64,000 nucleotides of DNA from Stigonema ocellatum SAG 48.90 = DSM 106950. Its GTDB lineage: Bacteria > Cyanobacteriota > Cyanobacteriia > Cyanobacteriales > Nostocaceae. A program made the position numbers and the translations under genes. Shown here piece after piece: positions 52,428 to 61,104 of the stretch (positions are counted from its first letter, which is position 1; each line of letters begins with the position of its first letter). The notes beneath the pieces are model-generated. The model searched no databases. It was not told the DNA's origin and saw nothing but the letters and a program-made list of their open reading frames with translations. The stretch covers positions 1-64,000 of the forward strand of contig JADQBA010000039.1 of assembly GCA_016903675.1 (NCBI GenBank), given 5' to 3'.

Positions 52428-53417
52428 TTAAGACAGAGATTGTATCAATTTTCGATATACCAAGTCTGGTTTACCTTTTTCAGAGGCATCGTAGATGACT
52501 TTGGTCATACGGTTAACTTCATCGGTAGGTCGTCCTGAAAGCAAATCTAACCACTTTTCAATTTCATCATACGTACATTTTTTCAAAGGCAATTCAATTA
52601 TTTTTTCGTAGCTAAATTCTTGCGTGGTACAGCAAATAGACGTAGGAAGACATTTGGAAGGAATCGTGCTATCCGCAACGATCAATCCCACAAACTGAAC
52701 TCGGCGATAATTTTTCGCGGTATTTGATAACTCCTGTACTAAGGGAACCCAAAAGTTTTCTAGAAACCAAGGTAAAATATGCTCTTGTTCAAAAAGATAA
52801 TCATATTCTGTAACCTCGATAAAAATAATATGACCAGATTCAGGGACTGAGTTATGAATTTTACGGATAATCTCTTGGGCACATTGCTCTCGATATTCTG
52901 GCTGGGATTTAACGTTCAAATAGCCTGCTAGACGGCGCAATAGTCCAACTTCGTTCGGTTCAGAATATGATAGTTTAGTTGGATAATGCTTAAAGTTACC
53001 TTCTCTAGTTCGACTTCTCAGTAACTCTCTCAACCTGACGCAACAACGTTCTCCGCCCATTGAAAAGCTATTTTGTAATAGAAAAAGTGCGCCTCCTCCA
53101 TTTGGAGGAAATTTATCAATGATATCTTCAAAAATTTTGACAGCTTCTGTAAAGTCAAACTTTGATAATTCTTGCTCTAAATTTAGGTAGTTTCGATTAT
53201 GACTGTTTTGTCCTTGTGAGGCTTTCAGTTCTTTTAGCTCTTCTTCTTTTACTAAAGCCTCAACCTCAATATCGTTAGCTTTTCTGTCTAGACGCTGACG
53301 CTCTAAAGTGTCTATGGCATTTCTAGACTGCTGCTTCAAAGCCTTATATCCCGACTTCAAGACTTCTATGTCCGTTTGAATCTCTTGAATTTTGGTATCG
53401 GTGAATGACATAGTCAA
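52428..53417 (-). CDS. Coiled coil plus degenerate STAND-like (iSTAND) protein
   Basis: 329 residues. An N-terminal coiled coil (about 1-68; IDTLERQRLDRKANDIEVEA) is followed by an alpha/beta domain resembling a STAND NTPase without its P-loop: GGALFLLQNSFSMGGERCCV occupies the Walker A position but has no GKT/S, and HIIFIEVTEYDYLF takes the place of Walker B. This matches what has been termed inactive STAND in conflict operons containing trypsin, MoxR and vWA genes. The coiled coil resembles the C-terminal one of the protease encoded just upstream, suggesting that the two associate. Identification is by motif layout only. Confidence 0.65.
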   Translation of the reverse strand: MTMSFTDTKIQEIQTDIEVLKSGYKALKQQSRNAIDTLERQRLDRKANDIEVEALVKEEELKELKASQGQNSHNRNYLNLEQELSKFDFTEAVKIFEDIIDKFPPNGGGALFLLQNSFSMGGERCCVRLRELLRSRTREGNFKHYPTKLSYSEPNEVGLLRRLAGYLNVKSQPEYREQCAQEIIRKIHNSVPESGHIIFIEVTEYDYLFEQEHILPWFLENFWVPLVQELSNTAKNYRRVQFVGLIVADSTIPSKCLPTSICCTTQEFSYEKIIELPLKKCTYDEIEKWLDLLSGRPTDEVNRMTKVIYDASEKGKPDLVYRKLIQSLS

Positions 53418-53435
53418 TCTACAAATGAATCCTTT

Positions 53436-54326
53436 TCAACCCATTAATGATTTAAGTTCAGTTTCGACTTGGTTGATTTCCTCCTCTAGGGTTGTAAGCT
53501 GTCTTGTCAAGCGATCGCGCTCCAATTTACTCAAGGAATTATTTAGCTGGTTATGCAATCCTTGATAGTCAGCAATCCAGTCTGATAAGGTTTGCTGTAA
53601 AGACTCAATTTTGGCTTGGCGGAAGGATGATACAGTTGAACGAAACTCTGTTGAAGAAGTCTGCTCACTGTCAATAACATACTGACCTAATTCAGACCAA
53701 GCCTGACACAGCACCTTGGTAGGAATCATAAAAGCAGCTTTCACATTCTCTCGTTGCCTTTCCGCCGCCACAGCCATCCCAACAACACCTGCTAACTTTT
53801 CGTCCCAAACAGGCGCACCACTGAAACCTGGCTCCACTTGATAACCAGGAACATTTACCGCCTCCATTTGTACCCAACCATTGCCTTGCTCTCCACGCAG
53901 TACCCCAGTTGCCCAGACTCCATCGTTGTGACCACTAGGAAAGCCAAAGACTCGCAAGGGATGTTCCCACCAATCTTCTGCTGTTACCAAACGCACAGGC
54001 TGCACAGTATCTGGAGGTTCATGCTCTAACTTCAGTACAGCAATATCTTCTCCAACTTCCGAAGGATTAACTGGTTGCCAAAAGACCACCTGTGCCTGAA
54101 TTTTCTGTCCTGCTGCAATCAAGGGAAAATCCAAATTAATTGAACTTGTAGGGGCTTGTGTAGTATTTTGCGGAATACCCAGCGCTTCTGTAACTACATG
54201 AGCACAGGTGATTACACATTGAGGAGATACGAGAAAACCTGCCCCAACCACTACTCCATTCCTATGGGATATCCGGGTAATGGAAGCTTTAAAGGCTGTG
54301 AAATAATCATTAGGTTTGCTAACCAT
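53436..54326 (-). CDS. Trypsin-like serine protease with C-terminal coiled coil
   Basis: 296 residues. The chymotrypsin-fold catalytic triad is visible: His in VITCAHVVTEA (about 38), Asp in GEDIAVLKLEHEP (about 91) and Ser in PGFSGAPVWDEK (about 169). There is no signal peptide, so it is probably cytoplasmic. The last ~70 residues form a coiled coil (SLSKLERDRLTRQLTTLEEE), similar to the start of the next protein. It starts 4 bp after the trypsin-co-occurring gene and is followed within 18 bp by the STAND-like gene. In this gene context such proteases are predicted effectors held inactive until a trigger. Confidence 0.88.
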   Translation of the reverse strand: MVSKPNDYFTAFKASITRISHRNGVVVGAGFLVSPQCVITCAHVVTEALGIPQNTTQAPTSSINLDFPLIAAGQKIQAQVVFWQPVNPSEVGEDIAVLKLEHEPPDTVQPVRLVTAEDWWEHPLRVFGFPSGHNDGVWATGVLRGEQGNGWVQMEAVNVPGYQVEPGFSGAPVWDEKLAGVVGMAVAAERQRENVKAAFMIPTKVLCQAWSELGQYVIDSEQTSSTEFRSTVSSFRQAKIESLQQTLSDWIADYQGLHNQLNNSLSKLERDRLTRQLTTLEEEINQVETELKSLMG

Positions 54327-54330
54327 AGCC

Positions 54331-54672
54331 TCACTTAACCTGATTCTGATTCCATTTCAACGTAATTTCGTAAGTGACCTCACCACCCACAGAAGAAAAG
54401 ATTGCACCAGCCTCAGCCGTCAACTTCAGCCCAAACTTTACTTCCACGGCATCAGCCGGAGTATTGAGGCTACGCAATTTAGAAACGATGGTAGAGGCTA
54501 CGGGTTTAACCTTGTCCAGTGCCTCTTCAAATGACTGTTGTGCTTTTAGGACTAGCTGACCCGAGGGCAAAGCAACTCGCTCCACAGCAGTAGTTCTGTC
54601 TGGCTCATCTACCTCTATTAAGAACGTGGTGCCATCAGCCAGAGAATATTCAACGAGTTGTTTTTGCGTCAT
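54331..54672 (-). CDS. Trypsin-co-occurring domain protein (CU044_2847-like)
   Basis: 113 residues: YSLADGTTFLIEVDEP (beta strands), RVALPSGQLVLKAQQSFEEA, LDKVKPVASTIVSKLRSL (helix), then VEVKFGLKLTAEAGAIFSSV and VTYEITLKWN. The pattern E-V-x-F-G-x-K-x-x-A-x-x-G-x-x-x-x-x-G-x-E-x-x-x-x-I-x-L-x-W is that of the small CU044_2847 or trypsin-co-occurring domain 1 family, found beside trypsin-like proteases in conflict operons. First gene of the operon; GAGT and a short AT-rich leader precede it. Biochemical role unknown, proposed to regulate or recruit the protease. Confidence 0.8.
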   Translation of the reverse strand: MTQKQLVEYSLADGTTFLIEVDEPDRTTAVERVALPSGQLVLKAQQSFEEALDKVKPVASTIVSKLRSLNTPADAVEVKFGLKLTAEAGAIFSSVGGEVTYEITLKWNQNQVK

Positions 54673-54782
54673 CGTTACTCCTTTAGAGTGTTTTTTCAGG
54701 TTTGATCATTCTTCAAATCTGATCAAACTATAACCTCTAAGTGTTGCAAAAAAACACTTCTGGCTTTACTTCATTCTCTTGG

Positions 54783-54878
54783 GATGATGCTTATCTACAA
54801 ACCTTAGCTATATACTTACCAGATTTATTCTTACAAGTCAAGCCCGACTTAGTATTATACGATGCAGGAGTTGACCCC
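54783..54878 (+). pseudogene. Duplicated fragment of the histone-deacetylase-like gene
   Basis: 96 bp align without gaps to 56735-56830 in the intact gene, with seven mismatches by my count. It encodes DDAYLQTLAIYLPDLFLQVK and PDLVLYDAGVDP in frame. The copy stops where a TTGGCG repeat begins (54890) and has no start or flanking gene sequence. It is a relic of a local duplication or rearrangement about 1.95 kb from its source. Confidence 0.9.
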
Positions 54879-54889
54879 TGTTCTTCTTC

Positions 54890-54917
54890 TTGGCGTCCTT
54901 GGCGTCTTGGCGGTTCG
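54890..54917. repeat. TTGGCG dispersed repeat, intergenic copy
   Basis: Three TTGGCG units ending GGTTCG, one base different from the copy inside uvrA (7006-7033). It directly follows the deacetylase-gene fragment. Confidence 0.85.
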
Positions 54918-54948
54918 TTAAATTAACAATTTAGGTTCCACCTCTAAA

Positions 54949-56010
54949 TTACATAACTCCCAACGAAGAGAGCGCTAAAGCGCAACTACAAACGAACTTT
55001 ACGTAAATCTCCCTTGTGGGGAAGGGAATCTTAATACCTTCTTGCTGATAACATTTGTGTAACTTCTTAATCAATAAATGTCTAGCCATGCGTTGGTCAA
55101 AAAACTCATTCAAACGCATATAGAGGGTGAAATTTATACTAGAATCACCAAAGTTCTCAAATCTAAGAAACGGTTCATTCACCATTAACTCGGGTGCTAC
55201 TTCTCGCATAACCTCCTTAGCCACCTCGACAGTCACTCGTTCAACTTGCTCAAGGTCACTATCATAGCCAACCCCTACATTCATCATCAATGTAATTTCC
55301 TTAACAGGCAAATGGTAATTAGTAAAAATAGCCGTTGCCAACTTAGAATTCGGGACAATTATGATATTATTTGTCAAATCTCTTATAGTGGTATTTCGCC
55401 AAGTAATATCTGTCACATAACCTTCATGACTACCATCAAGTCTCACATAATCCCCTGTTCTAACTTGGTTAGAAAAAATTAGATAAAAACCAGAAAATAA
55501 ATTTGCCAATGTTTCTTGTAGTGCCAAACCAACCACAATACCGCCCACACCTAAAGTGGTTATGATTGGAGTAATTTGAACCCCTATGGTTTGTAACAAA
55601 ACTAATGTTCCAAAAACTAAAACAATAATTTTAGCAACATTAGAAAGTAGTGATGCTGAAAGCCCTTCACTTCTCCGAAGATATAGATTCACAAATCCAG
55701 CAGTCAGTCTAGAAAAGACGATAGTTACTGAATACAGAAAAGCAATGGTAATAATTTTTTTAACGGCATCAGTAATTTCCGGCTCAGGATGGTAACTAAC
55801 AATTGCCCCAAAAAAACCAGCAAGCACAAACCAAACGAAAGTCATGCGATGCAGGGAGCGAAATATTATTTCACCCCCCGGAATCTTTTTCTTGGCAACA
55901 AATGCTTTCAGTCTTGTGACAATAACTCTCTCACTAACGACTCCACCCAGTAAGCCGGCGATAACAAAGACAAGTGGCAGAATCAATTCAAATGGTAGAA
56001 TCAACATCAT
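54949..56010 (-). CDS. MscS-family mechanosensitive channel
   Basis: 353 residues. Membrane segments at about 5-25, 55-75, 88-105, 125-145 and the pore-lining TM3-like helix ITTLGVGGIVVGLALQETLANLFSG (split about 148-172), followed by the beta domain FSNQVRTGDYVRLDGSHEGYV, ITWRNTTIRDLTNNIIIVPN and the C-terminal alpha/beta domain. It releases ions on hypo-osmotic membrane tension. The last residues, VKFVCSCALALSSLG, are encoded by a GCGCTAAAGCGCAACTAC dispersed repeat, so the native end seems to have been replaced after FPTREIYV. A second Met (residue 2) is an alternative start. Confidence 0.9.
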   Translation of the reverse strand: MMLILPFELILPLVFVIAGLLGGVVSERVIVTRLKAFVAKKKIPGGEIIFRSLHRMTFVWFVLAGFFGAIVSYHPEPEITDAVKKIITIAFLYSVTIVFSRLTAGFVNLYLRRSEGLSASLLSNVAKIIVLVFGTLVLLQTIGVQITPIITTLGVGGIVVGLALQETLANLFSGFYLIFSNQVRTGDYVRLDGSHEGYVTDITWRNTTIRDLTNNIIIVPNSKLATAIFTNYHLPVKEITLMMNVGVGYDSDLEQVERVTVEVAKEVMREVAPELMVNEPFLRFENFGDSSINFTLYMRLNEFFDQRMARHLLIKKLHKCYQQEGIKIPFPTREIYVKFVCSCALALSSLGVM

Positions 56011-56039
56011 AATTTTAAATGTTTGATTTAGTATTGTAA

Positions 56040-56116
56040 CCGCAGATGAACGCGGATAAACGCAGATAATGGTCTGTCATATCTGCGTTTATCTGCGTCC
56101 ATCTGCGGTTAAAAAT
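56040..56116. repeat. CGCAGAT/ATCTGCG heptamer-type repeat array, inverted
   Basis: CGCAGATGAACGCGGATAAA units (56041-56069) face TATCTGCGTTTATCTGCG units (56081-56107), giving an inverted arrangement between mscS and the deacetylase-like gene. Related arrays lie at 5031-5060, 5244-5276 and 57047-57077. An in-frame ATG at 56069 inside the array is not a credible start for the downstream gene. Confidence 0.8.
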
Positions 56117-56122
56117 AAATAC

Positions 56123-57040
56123 ATGAACCTACCAATAATTTACCACCCCAACTACGTCGCCCCACTACCAGAAGGACATCGCTTCCCCATGCCCAAATTT
56201 CGACAACTTTACGAACTCCTCTTAGCTGATGGCGTCGCCCAACCAGAACAAATTCACACACCCTCACGCCCAGCACAAGATTTGATAGAGTTAGTTCACA
56301 CCCCAGACTACGTACAAGGTTACTGTGACGGAACCCTCGACACCAAAGCGCAGCGGCGCATAGGGTTACCGTGGAGTCCCGCACTGGTAAATCGTACCTG
56401 TGTAGCGGTTGGTGGTACTATTCTAACTGCCCAACTAGCACTCACTCACGGTTTGGCTTGCAACACTGCTGGTGGTACCCATCACGCCTTCCCCAATTAT
56501 GGGTCTGGTTTTTGCATTTTCAACGATTTAGCGATCGCCTCCCGCGTCTTGCAAAAACTTGGTCTTGTTCACAAAATCCTGATTGTAGACTTGGACGTTC
56601 ATCAAGGAGACGGCACTGCCCTTATCTTCCAAGCAGACCACAGCGTCTTCACCTTCTCCATGCACTGCGAAGTCAACTTTCCAGGCACCAAGCAAAAAAG
56701 CGATTTAGATGTCCCATTACCAATAGGCATGGAAGATGATGCTTATCTCCAAACCTTAGCTATATACCTACCAGATTTATTGTCACAAGTCAAGCCAGAT
56801 TTAGTATTATATGATGCAGGAGTTGACCCCCACGTAGGCGATCGCCTAGGAAAATTAGCCTTAACCGATACTGGTATCTTCCGCCGAGAAATGCAAGTTC
56901 TGAGTACCTGCATTGCTGCTGGCTACCCCATCGCCTGCGTTATCGGTGGCGGTTACGCTGATGACTTGAAATCCCTCGTTTGGCGTCACTCCCTGCTGCA
57001 CCGTGCTGCTAGTCAAGTTTATCAGCAATACAGACTATAA
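56123..57040 (+). CDS. Histone deacetylase family protein (acetylpolyamine amidohydrolase-like)
   Basis: 305 residues from ATG 56123 (MNLPIIYHPNYVAPLPEGHR); a longer frame from 56069 only reads through the repeat. Zinc-hydrolase motifs are present: NTAGGTHHAFPNYGSGFC (His-His pair), ILIVDLDVHQGDGTA (Asp and His ligands), VLYDAGVDPHVGD (Asp ligand) and CVIGGGYADD. Bacterial members deacetylate polyamines, acetoin-related or unknown substrates; here the substrate is not known. It is flanked on both sides by ATCTGCG repeat arrays, and a fragment of it is duplicated at 54.8 kb. Confidence 0.92.
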   Translation: MNLPIIYHPNYVAPLPEGHRFPMPKFRQLYELLLADGVAQPEQIHTPSRPAQDLIELVHTPDYVQGYCDGTLDTKAQRRIGLPWSPALVNRTCVAVGGTILTAQLALTHGLACNTAGGTHHAFPNYGSGFCIFNDLAIASRVLQKLGLVHKILIVDLDVHQGDGTALIFQADHSVFTFSMHCEVNFPGTKQKSDLDVPLPIGMEDDAYLQTLAIYLPDLLSQVKPDLVLYDAGVDPHVGDRLGKLALTDTGIFRREMQVLSTCIAAGYPIACVIGGGYADDLKSLVWRHSLLHRAASQVYQQYRL

Positions 57041-57213
57041 TATCAATTCATCTGCGTTCATCTGCGTCCATCTGCGGTTTTAAATCTTTAATCAACTCCA
57101 CCCAATACAAACCGCTACAGGAATGTTAATATCGAAGTCGAGTAATTACTTATAAAATAAATAGCTCCTAGTTGCGCCTTAGCGCTAAAGCGCAACTACG
57201 AACTTTATAATAG
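57041..57213. repeat. Repeat array and stem-loop before the helicase gene
   Basis: ATCTGCGTTCATCTGCGTCC units (57050-57077) are followed by a TAATTACTTATAAA segment and the stem-loop TAGTTGCGC...GCGCAACTA (57169-57198), the same combination seen at 4934-4980. The helicase ATG at 57214 lies 15 bp after the stem-loop, leaving little room for a promoter of ordinary type. Confidence 0.75.
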
Positions 57214-60200
57214 ATGAACAACGGCAAAGTCAGGAACATTAAAACTAAAGCACCCCGGACGGCAATGCCAGTCCGTAGAAATTATGCGCCTACAGAAGAC
57301 CAACTCAAAGCTTGGAAAGCGTTTTTGCAGATAGAGGAAAACATCGCCAAAGCACGTCAGTTTTGTGTGCGTTTCCTAGAACACAACTATGGTTCGGGCG
57401 CAAGGAGGATTGCCTTCGAGGTTGATGTAGCATCAGCTACCCTGGATGGTTCTCTTGAAAACCCCTTAGAGTCCGAAAACTTCTGGGAACGGGTCAAACG
57501 GTCAAGAAATGAAGAAATAAAGCTTTTCGAGTCTCCTCCCACGGTGAGAAATTGGCGAAGCAGTCGTCAACTGGGGTCTATTGAAGAAGTTGACCCCAAT
57601 GGTTGTATTATACGTATGAGGCTAGAGCGCGACTTAGTTGAATACATAGCATCTAGGCGTTATGATCTGCCTGCCACCGGATTCTTATTTTTTGAGGCTG
57701 CTGGTGACATTCAACAAATTCGGCGCAAAAAAGAAGCTTTGGAACAATTAAAGCAGGGGTATACCCAAAATCCCTGTTTGGGCGCTTTCTTATTTGACGC
57801 TTCCCAAGCAAGACCTATTCAGAAAACTGTCCAACTTCAACCAGAGAATTTGTTGTTACCCTCTGCTAATCCAGGTCAGAAAGCAGCGGTGGAGACAGTC
57901 CTTGCAGCACAGGATCTTGTTCTTATCCAAGGTCCACCAGGGACAGGCAAAACTACCGTGATTGCTGAGATTTGCTATCAAGTTGCTCTTCGGGGTGGAC
58001 GTACTCTCATTGCCTCTCAAGCTAATTTAGCAGTTGATAACGCCCTCAGTCGATTGGTTCACAATCCAGTCATTCGTGCTGTGCGAAAGGGACGCGCTGA
58101 GAAGGTTGGGGAGGAAGGACAGCCTTTTTTGGAAGATAATGTGATTCGGACATGGTTACAAAATACTGCTAATGACTGCGATCAGGGTCTGTTAAAGCGT
58201 CAGGAAAATGTGCAATTTCTCCGTCAATTGCTGACCCCGTTAGAGAGATTTACCGCTTACTTTGAAGTTGAGGAAAAGTTCCAGAAGAAGCAAAAGCAAT
58301 TACAGAAGAGTAAGGCAAGTCTGAAGGAAACCTGTAAAGAGCTAGAGACAGTCTATAAGGTCAGTTTAGCACAGAAAACTGAGGTGGAGTTTCTTGTCGC
58401 TGGTTTGGAGAATCTGTTAAATGCTGCACCCAATGTAAATTGGGAAGACCCAGCAGTTGTCAATTTTTTGCCGCATCTTAAACCCTATACCAAGGATAAC
58501 AGTTTAGTTGAAAGTTTTGTGGCAAATGTGAGTAAAGCTATTAAGGATGCTGCTGAACTTGGTTTTGTTCGCCCGAATTATGGTGCGTTTGGGTTGGCGG
58601 TTTGGTTGCGTGAGACTGTGGCGACTGGATTGTCTGAGTTTAGGTCAGGTTTGGGTTGTGCTGAGGATGCGATGAACACCATGTGTGAGGTTGCAGCTTT
58701 GGTGCAGGTTTTTAGGCAGAACTCTGCGTCTTTGAGTCAGCTAGAAAAAGATAATCAGCAATTCCTGAGTAAGCAGCAAAGTCTAAAGCAAGCAATCCAT
58801 GATTGGGAAAAACGCAAACGGGAAATTGATTTTATTATCGCAGCAGTTAAGGAATGGAAGTCTACGGCAAGTTCTACGCTGTATCAAGTTTTGAATAGTA
58901 CTCGGCAAAGTGGTCAACTCTTGACAGACAAAGGAGTGCAGTTACCATCAGAGTTGCTGGCTGTTGCGAGTTCTTCAAATTTACCACTTGTGCCAGCAAT
59001 TTACAAGGTTAACAGTATCGATTATCTGCCAGATTGGGAGAAGTTGAAAAAAGCTTTGTCTTTTGAGGTGGAGGGAGGTTTTGTTGACTTACAGGGGAAG
59101 CAGTACAAGTTTGGTCAGTTTTTACACATGAGTTTGACTCAGATTCCTATGGTGCTGTCCACAAGCGATCGCCAACAATGGCAGGAATTTGCAGCAAAGT
59201 TTACTCAGTATCCCCAACTCTATACAAGCCAACGCCAAGTTCTGGTGAAAAATACCCAGCAATTCTTAACCAATATGCAACAGGTGTATGGCGCATCATG
59301 GGAACCAAATCACATTGAGTCTACCCTCAGCCGTATTGCACAAGAATTGCTAGATAACATCTTGACAAATGCGCGTCAATGTGTAATGCCTGTGAAGGCT
59401 CAAACCGAACAACAGCTTCAGCAGGTACAAGCTGAGTTCAACGAACTTCAGAAAACGGGAACCAACCAGCAGCAAATATCCGCTGCACAAGCTGAGGTAG
59501 AAAGAGTGCAGAAAGAGGCTGACAGAAAGCTTAGCCGAGTGATTAGTCTTTTGCAAGAACTGACTCGACAAATAAATCTACCCAAACAATTAAGTATTCT
59601 GGCTGAACAATATCTCGCTAACCAATCATATATATGGGAGCAACCCCAAGAATTCTCAACGCAAGTCAATTTATGGAAAAGTCGTCCAATTGGGTTGGAA
59701 GGTTTGATTGAATCATTAGAACCTTTTGCTGTGTTGGAAAGTATCAAAAATAGTTTACGTGAGCAACTTTTGAAGAGAGAAGAAGAAAGTGAAAATACAA
59801 TAAAACAACTCGAAGAATCCAAAAATAAATTAAGCGAAATAGAGAAGAGACTACAAACACAGCCATCAGAAGATTTAATGAATGAACGGAATTGGTGGCA
59901 GGAAATATGGCAAGGAATACCTGAGAAGTTTAAGCCTGATATTCCTGCTACAGGTTTGTTTGCTCTGGAATATTTACGCAAAATAAAGGCTGAATTTGAT
60001 TCTTGGCAACGGGAATTAGCACAGGAAGAAACTTATCTCCAGCGATATCAGCACTTTGTCCAAGATTGGATTGATAAACTACGCAATCCCTCGGAAGGCG
60101 ATCGCAATGATTTGAGGCGAATTTATCTAGATAACGCCAATGTCATCGGTATTACCTGTGTTCAAGCAGCAAATCGCGGTTTTTCGGAAGAATTTAAATC

Positions 60201-61104
60201 CTTTGATGTGGTAATTATTGATGAGGTGAGTAAGTGTACTCCTCCTGAGTTAGTTATCCCGGCTTTAAAAGGGAAAAAATTGGTCATGGTAGGGGACCAT
60301 CGTCAATTACCACCCATGCTAGATACGCGCACTTTAGAAGAAGTTGCCCAAGAAATTGGCAGTACGAGAGAGCAACTACCATTCTTAGAAGAATCGTTGT
60401 TCAAAAGTCAGTTTGAAGCTGCTAATGAAAGCATCAAACAGATGCTCAATACACAGTATAGAATGCATCCCATGATTATGGGGGCAATCAATCAGTTTTA
60501 CGACGGTAAATTAGAATGTGGGATTTTGGAACCTGACAGGAAACGCGCACATCATCTAGCAGGTAAAATTATCCAAGAGCATCATCATATTATTTGGTTA
60601 ACAACCCCTCGAGAGGATGAGCTTGAAGAACAACGAGAAGGAACTTCTTTGTTTAATATTCAAGAAATTGATGTGATTGAAGTTTTGTGTCAGCAGATGG
60701 AAAGTGCTTGGGCTTCTCGGGTAGCCAATGGTGAACCGAAAAAGGAAATTGCTGTGATAACATTTTATGGTGCTCAACTCAGAAAAATTGATGAGCGTCT
60801 TCAATCGGAACTTTTCCCGTCGCTGCAAATTCGCACTGGTACAGTAGACAGATTTCAAGGTATGGAACGTCCGGTTGTGATTGTGAGCATGGTTCGGAAT
60901 AATGGCAATGGGGATGTAGGATTTGCCAAGAAGCCGGAACGGGTGAATGTTGCTTTTTCCCGTGCTCAAGAGTTATTGGTGATTGTGGGTTGTCATGATT
61001 TGTTTACGCAACAAGCTGGTAAAGTTGGGGGTATGTACGCCGAGGTTGCAGACGTTGTGCGTCGTTATGGCGGTTTTGTGGATGCTTCCCGCGTTCTGTG
61101 CTAA
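57214..61104 (+). CDS. Large UPF1-like superfamily 1 helicase with coiled-coil insertion
   Basis: 1296 residues. Motif I LIQGPPGTGKTTVIAE (about 234-249) and Ia TLIASQANLAVDNALSRL are followed by ~700 residues of mostly helical, Gln/Glu/Lys-rich coiled coil (about 320-970, e.g. EKFQKKQKQLQKSKASL), before motif II VVIIDEVSKCTPPEL, motif III MVGDHRQLPPML, QYRMHPMIM (IV), TVDRFQGMERPVVIVSMVRN (V) and VNVAFSRAQELLVIVG (VI). This is an AAA_11/AAA_12 (UPF1/Dna2-like) core split by a long arm, an arrangement shared with some predicted nuclease-less conflict or repair helicases. Substrate (DNA or RNA) cannot be told. The basic N-terminus (KTKAPRTAMPVRRNY) begins beside a repeat and may be shortened. 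Confidence 0.85.
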   Translation: MNNGKVRNIKTKAPRTAMPVRRNYAPTEDQLKAWKAFLQIEENIAKARQFCVRFLEHNYGSGARRIAFEVDVASATLDGSLENPLESENFWERVKRSRNEEIKLFESPPTVRNWRSSRQLGSIEEVDPNGCIIRMRLERDLVEYIASRRYDLPATGFLFFEAAGDIQQIRRKKEALEQLKQGYTQNPCLGAFLFDASQARPIQKTVQLQPENLLLPSANPGQKAAVETVLAAQDLVLIQGPPGTGKTTVIAEICYQVALRGGRTLIASQANLAVDNALSRLVHNPVIRAVRKGRAEKVGEEGQPFLEDNVIRTWLQNTANDCDQGLLKRQENVQFLRQLLTPLERFTAYFEVEEKFQKKQKQLQKSKASLKETCKELETVYKVSLAQKTEVEFLVAGLENLLNAAPNVNWEDPAVVNFLPHLKPYTKDNSLVESFVANVSKAIKDAAELGFVRPNYGAFGLAVWLRETVATGLSEFRSGLGCAEDAMNTMCEVAALVQVFRQNSASLSQLEKDNQQFLSKQQSLKQAIHDWEKRKREIDFIIAAVKEWKSTASSTLYQVLNSTRQSGQLLTDKGVQLPSELLAVASSSNLPLVPAIYKVNSIDYLPDWEKLKKALSFEVEGGFVDLQGKQYKFGQFLHMSLTQIPMVLSTSDRQQWQEFAAKFTQYPQLYTSQRQVLVKNTQQFLTNMQQVYGASWEPNHIESTLSRIAQELLDNILTNARQCVMPVKAQTEQQLQQVQAEFNELQKTGTNQQQISAAQAEVERVQKEADRKLSRVISLLQELTRQINLPKQLSILAEQYLANQSYIWEQPQEFSTQVNLWKSRPIGLEGLIESLEPFAVLESIKNSLREQLLKREEESENTIKQLEESKNKLSEIEKRLQTQPSEDLMNERNWWQEIWQGIPEKFKPDIPATGLFALEYLRKIKAEFDSWQRELAQEETYLQRYQHFVQDWIDKLRNPSEGDRNDLRRIYLDNANVIGITCVQAANRGFSEEFKSFDVVIIDEVSKCTPPELVIPALKGKKLVMVGDHRQLPPMLDTRTLEEVAQEIGSTREQLPFLEESLFKSQFEAANESIKQMLNTQYRMHPMIMGAINQFYDGKLECGILEPDRKRAHHLAGKIIQEHHHIIWLTTPREDELEEQREGTSLFNIQEIDVIEVLCQQMESAWASRVANGEPKKEIAVITFYGAQLRKIDERLQSELFPSLQIRTGTVDRFQGMERPVVIVSMVRNNGNGDVGFAKKPERVNVAFSRAQELLVIVGCHDLFTQQAGKVGGMYAEVADVVRRYGGFVDASRVLC

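Noticed and set aside
56069..56122. Upstream start for the deacetylase-like gene
   Set aside because: The extra 18 residues are translated repeat array; ATG 56123 gives the family N-terminus.
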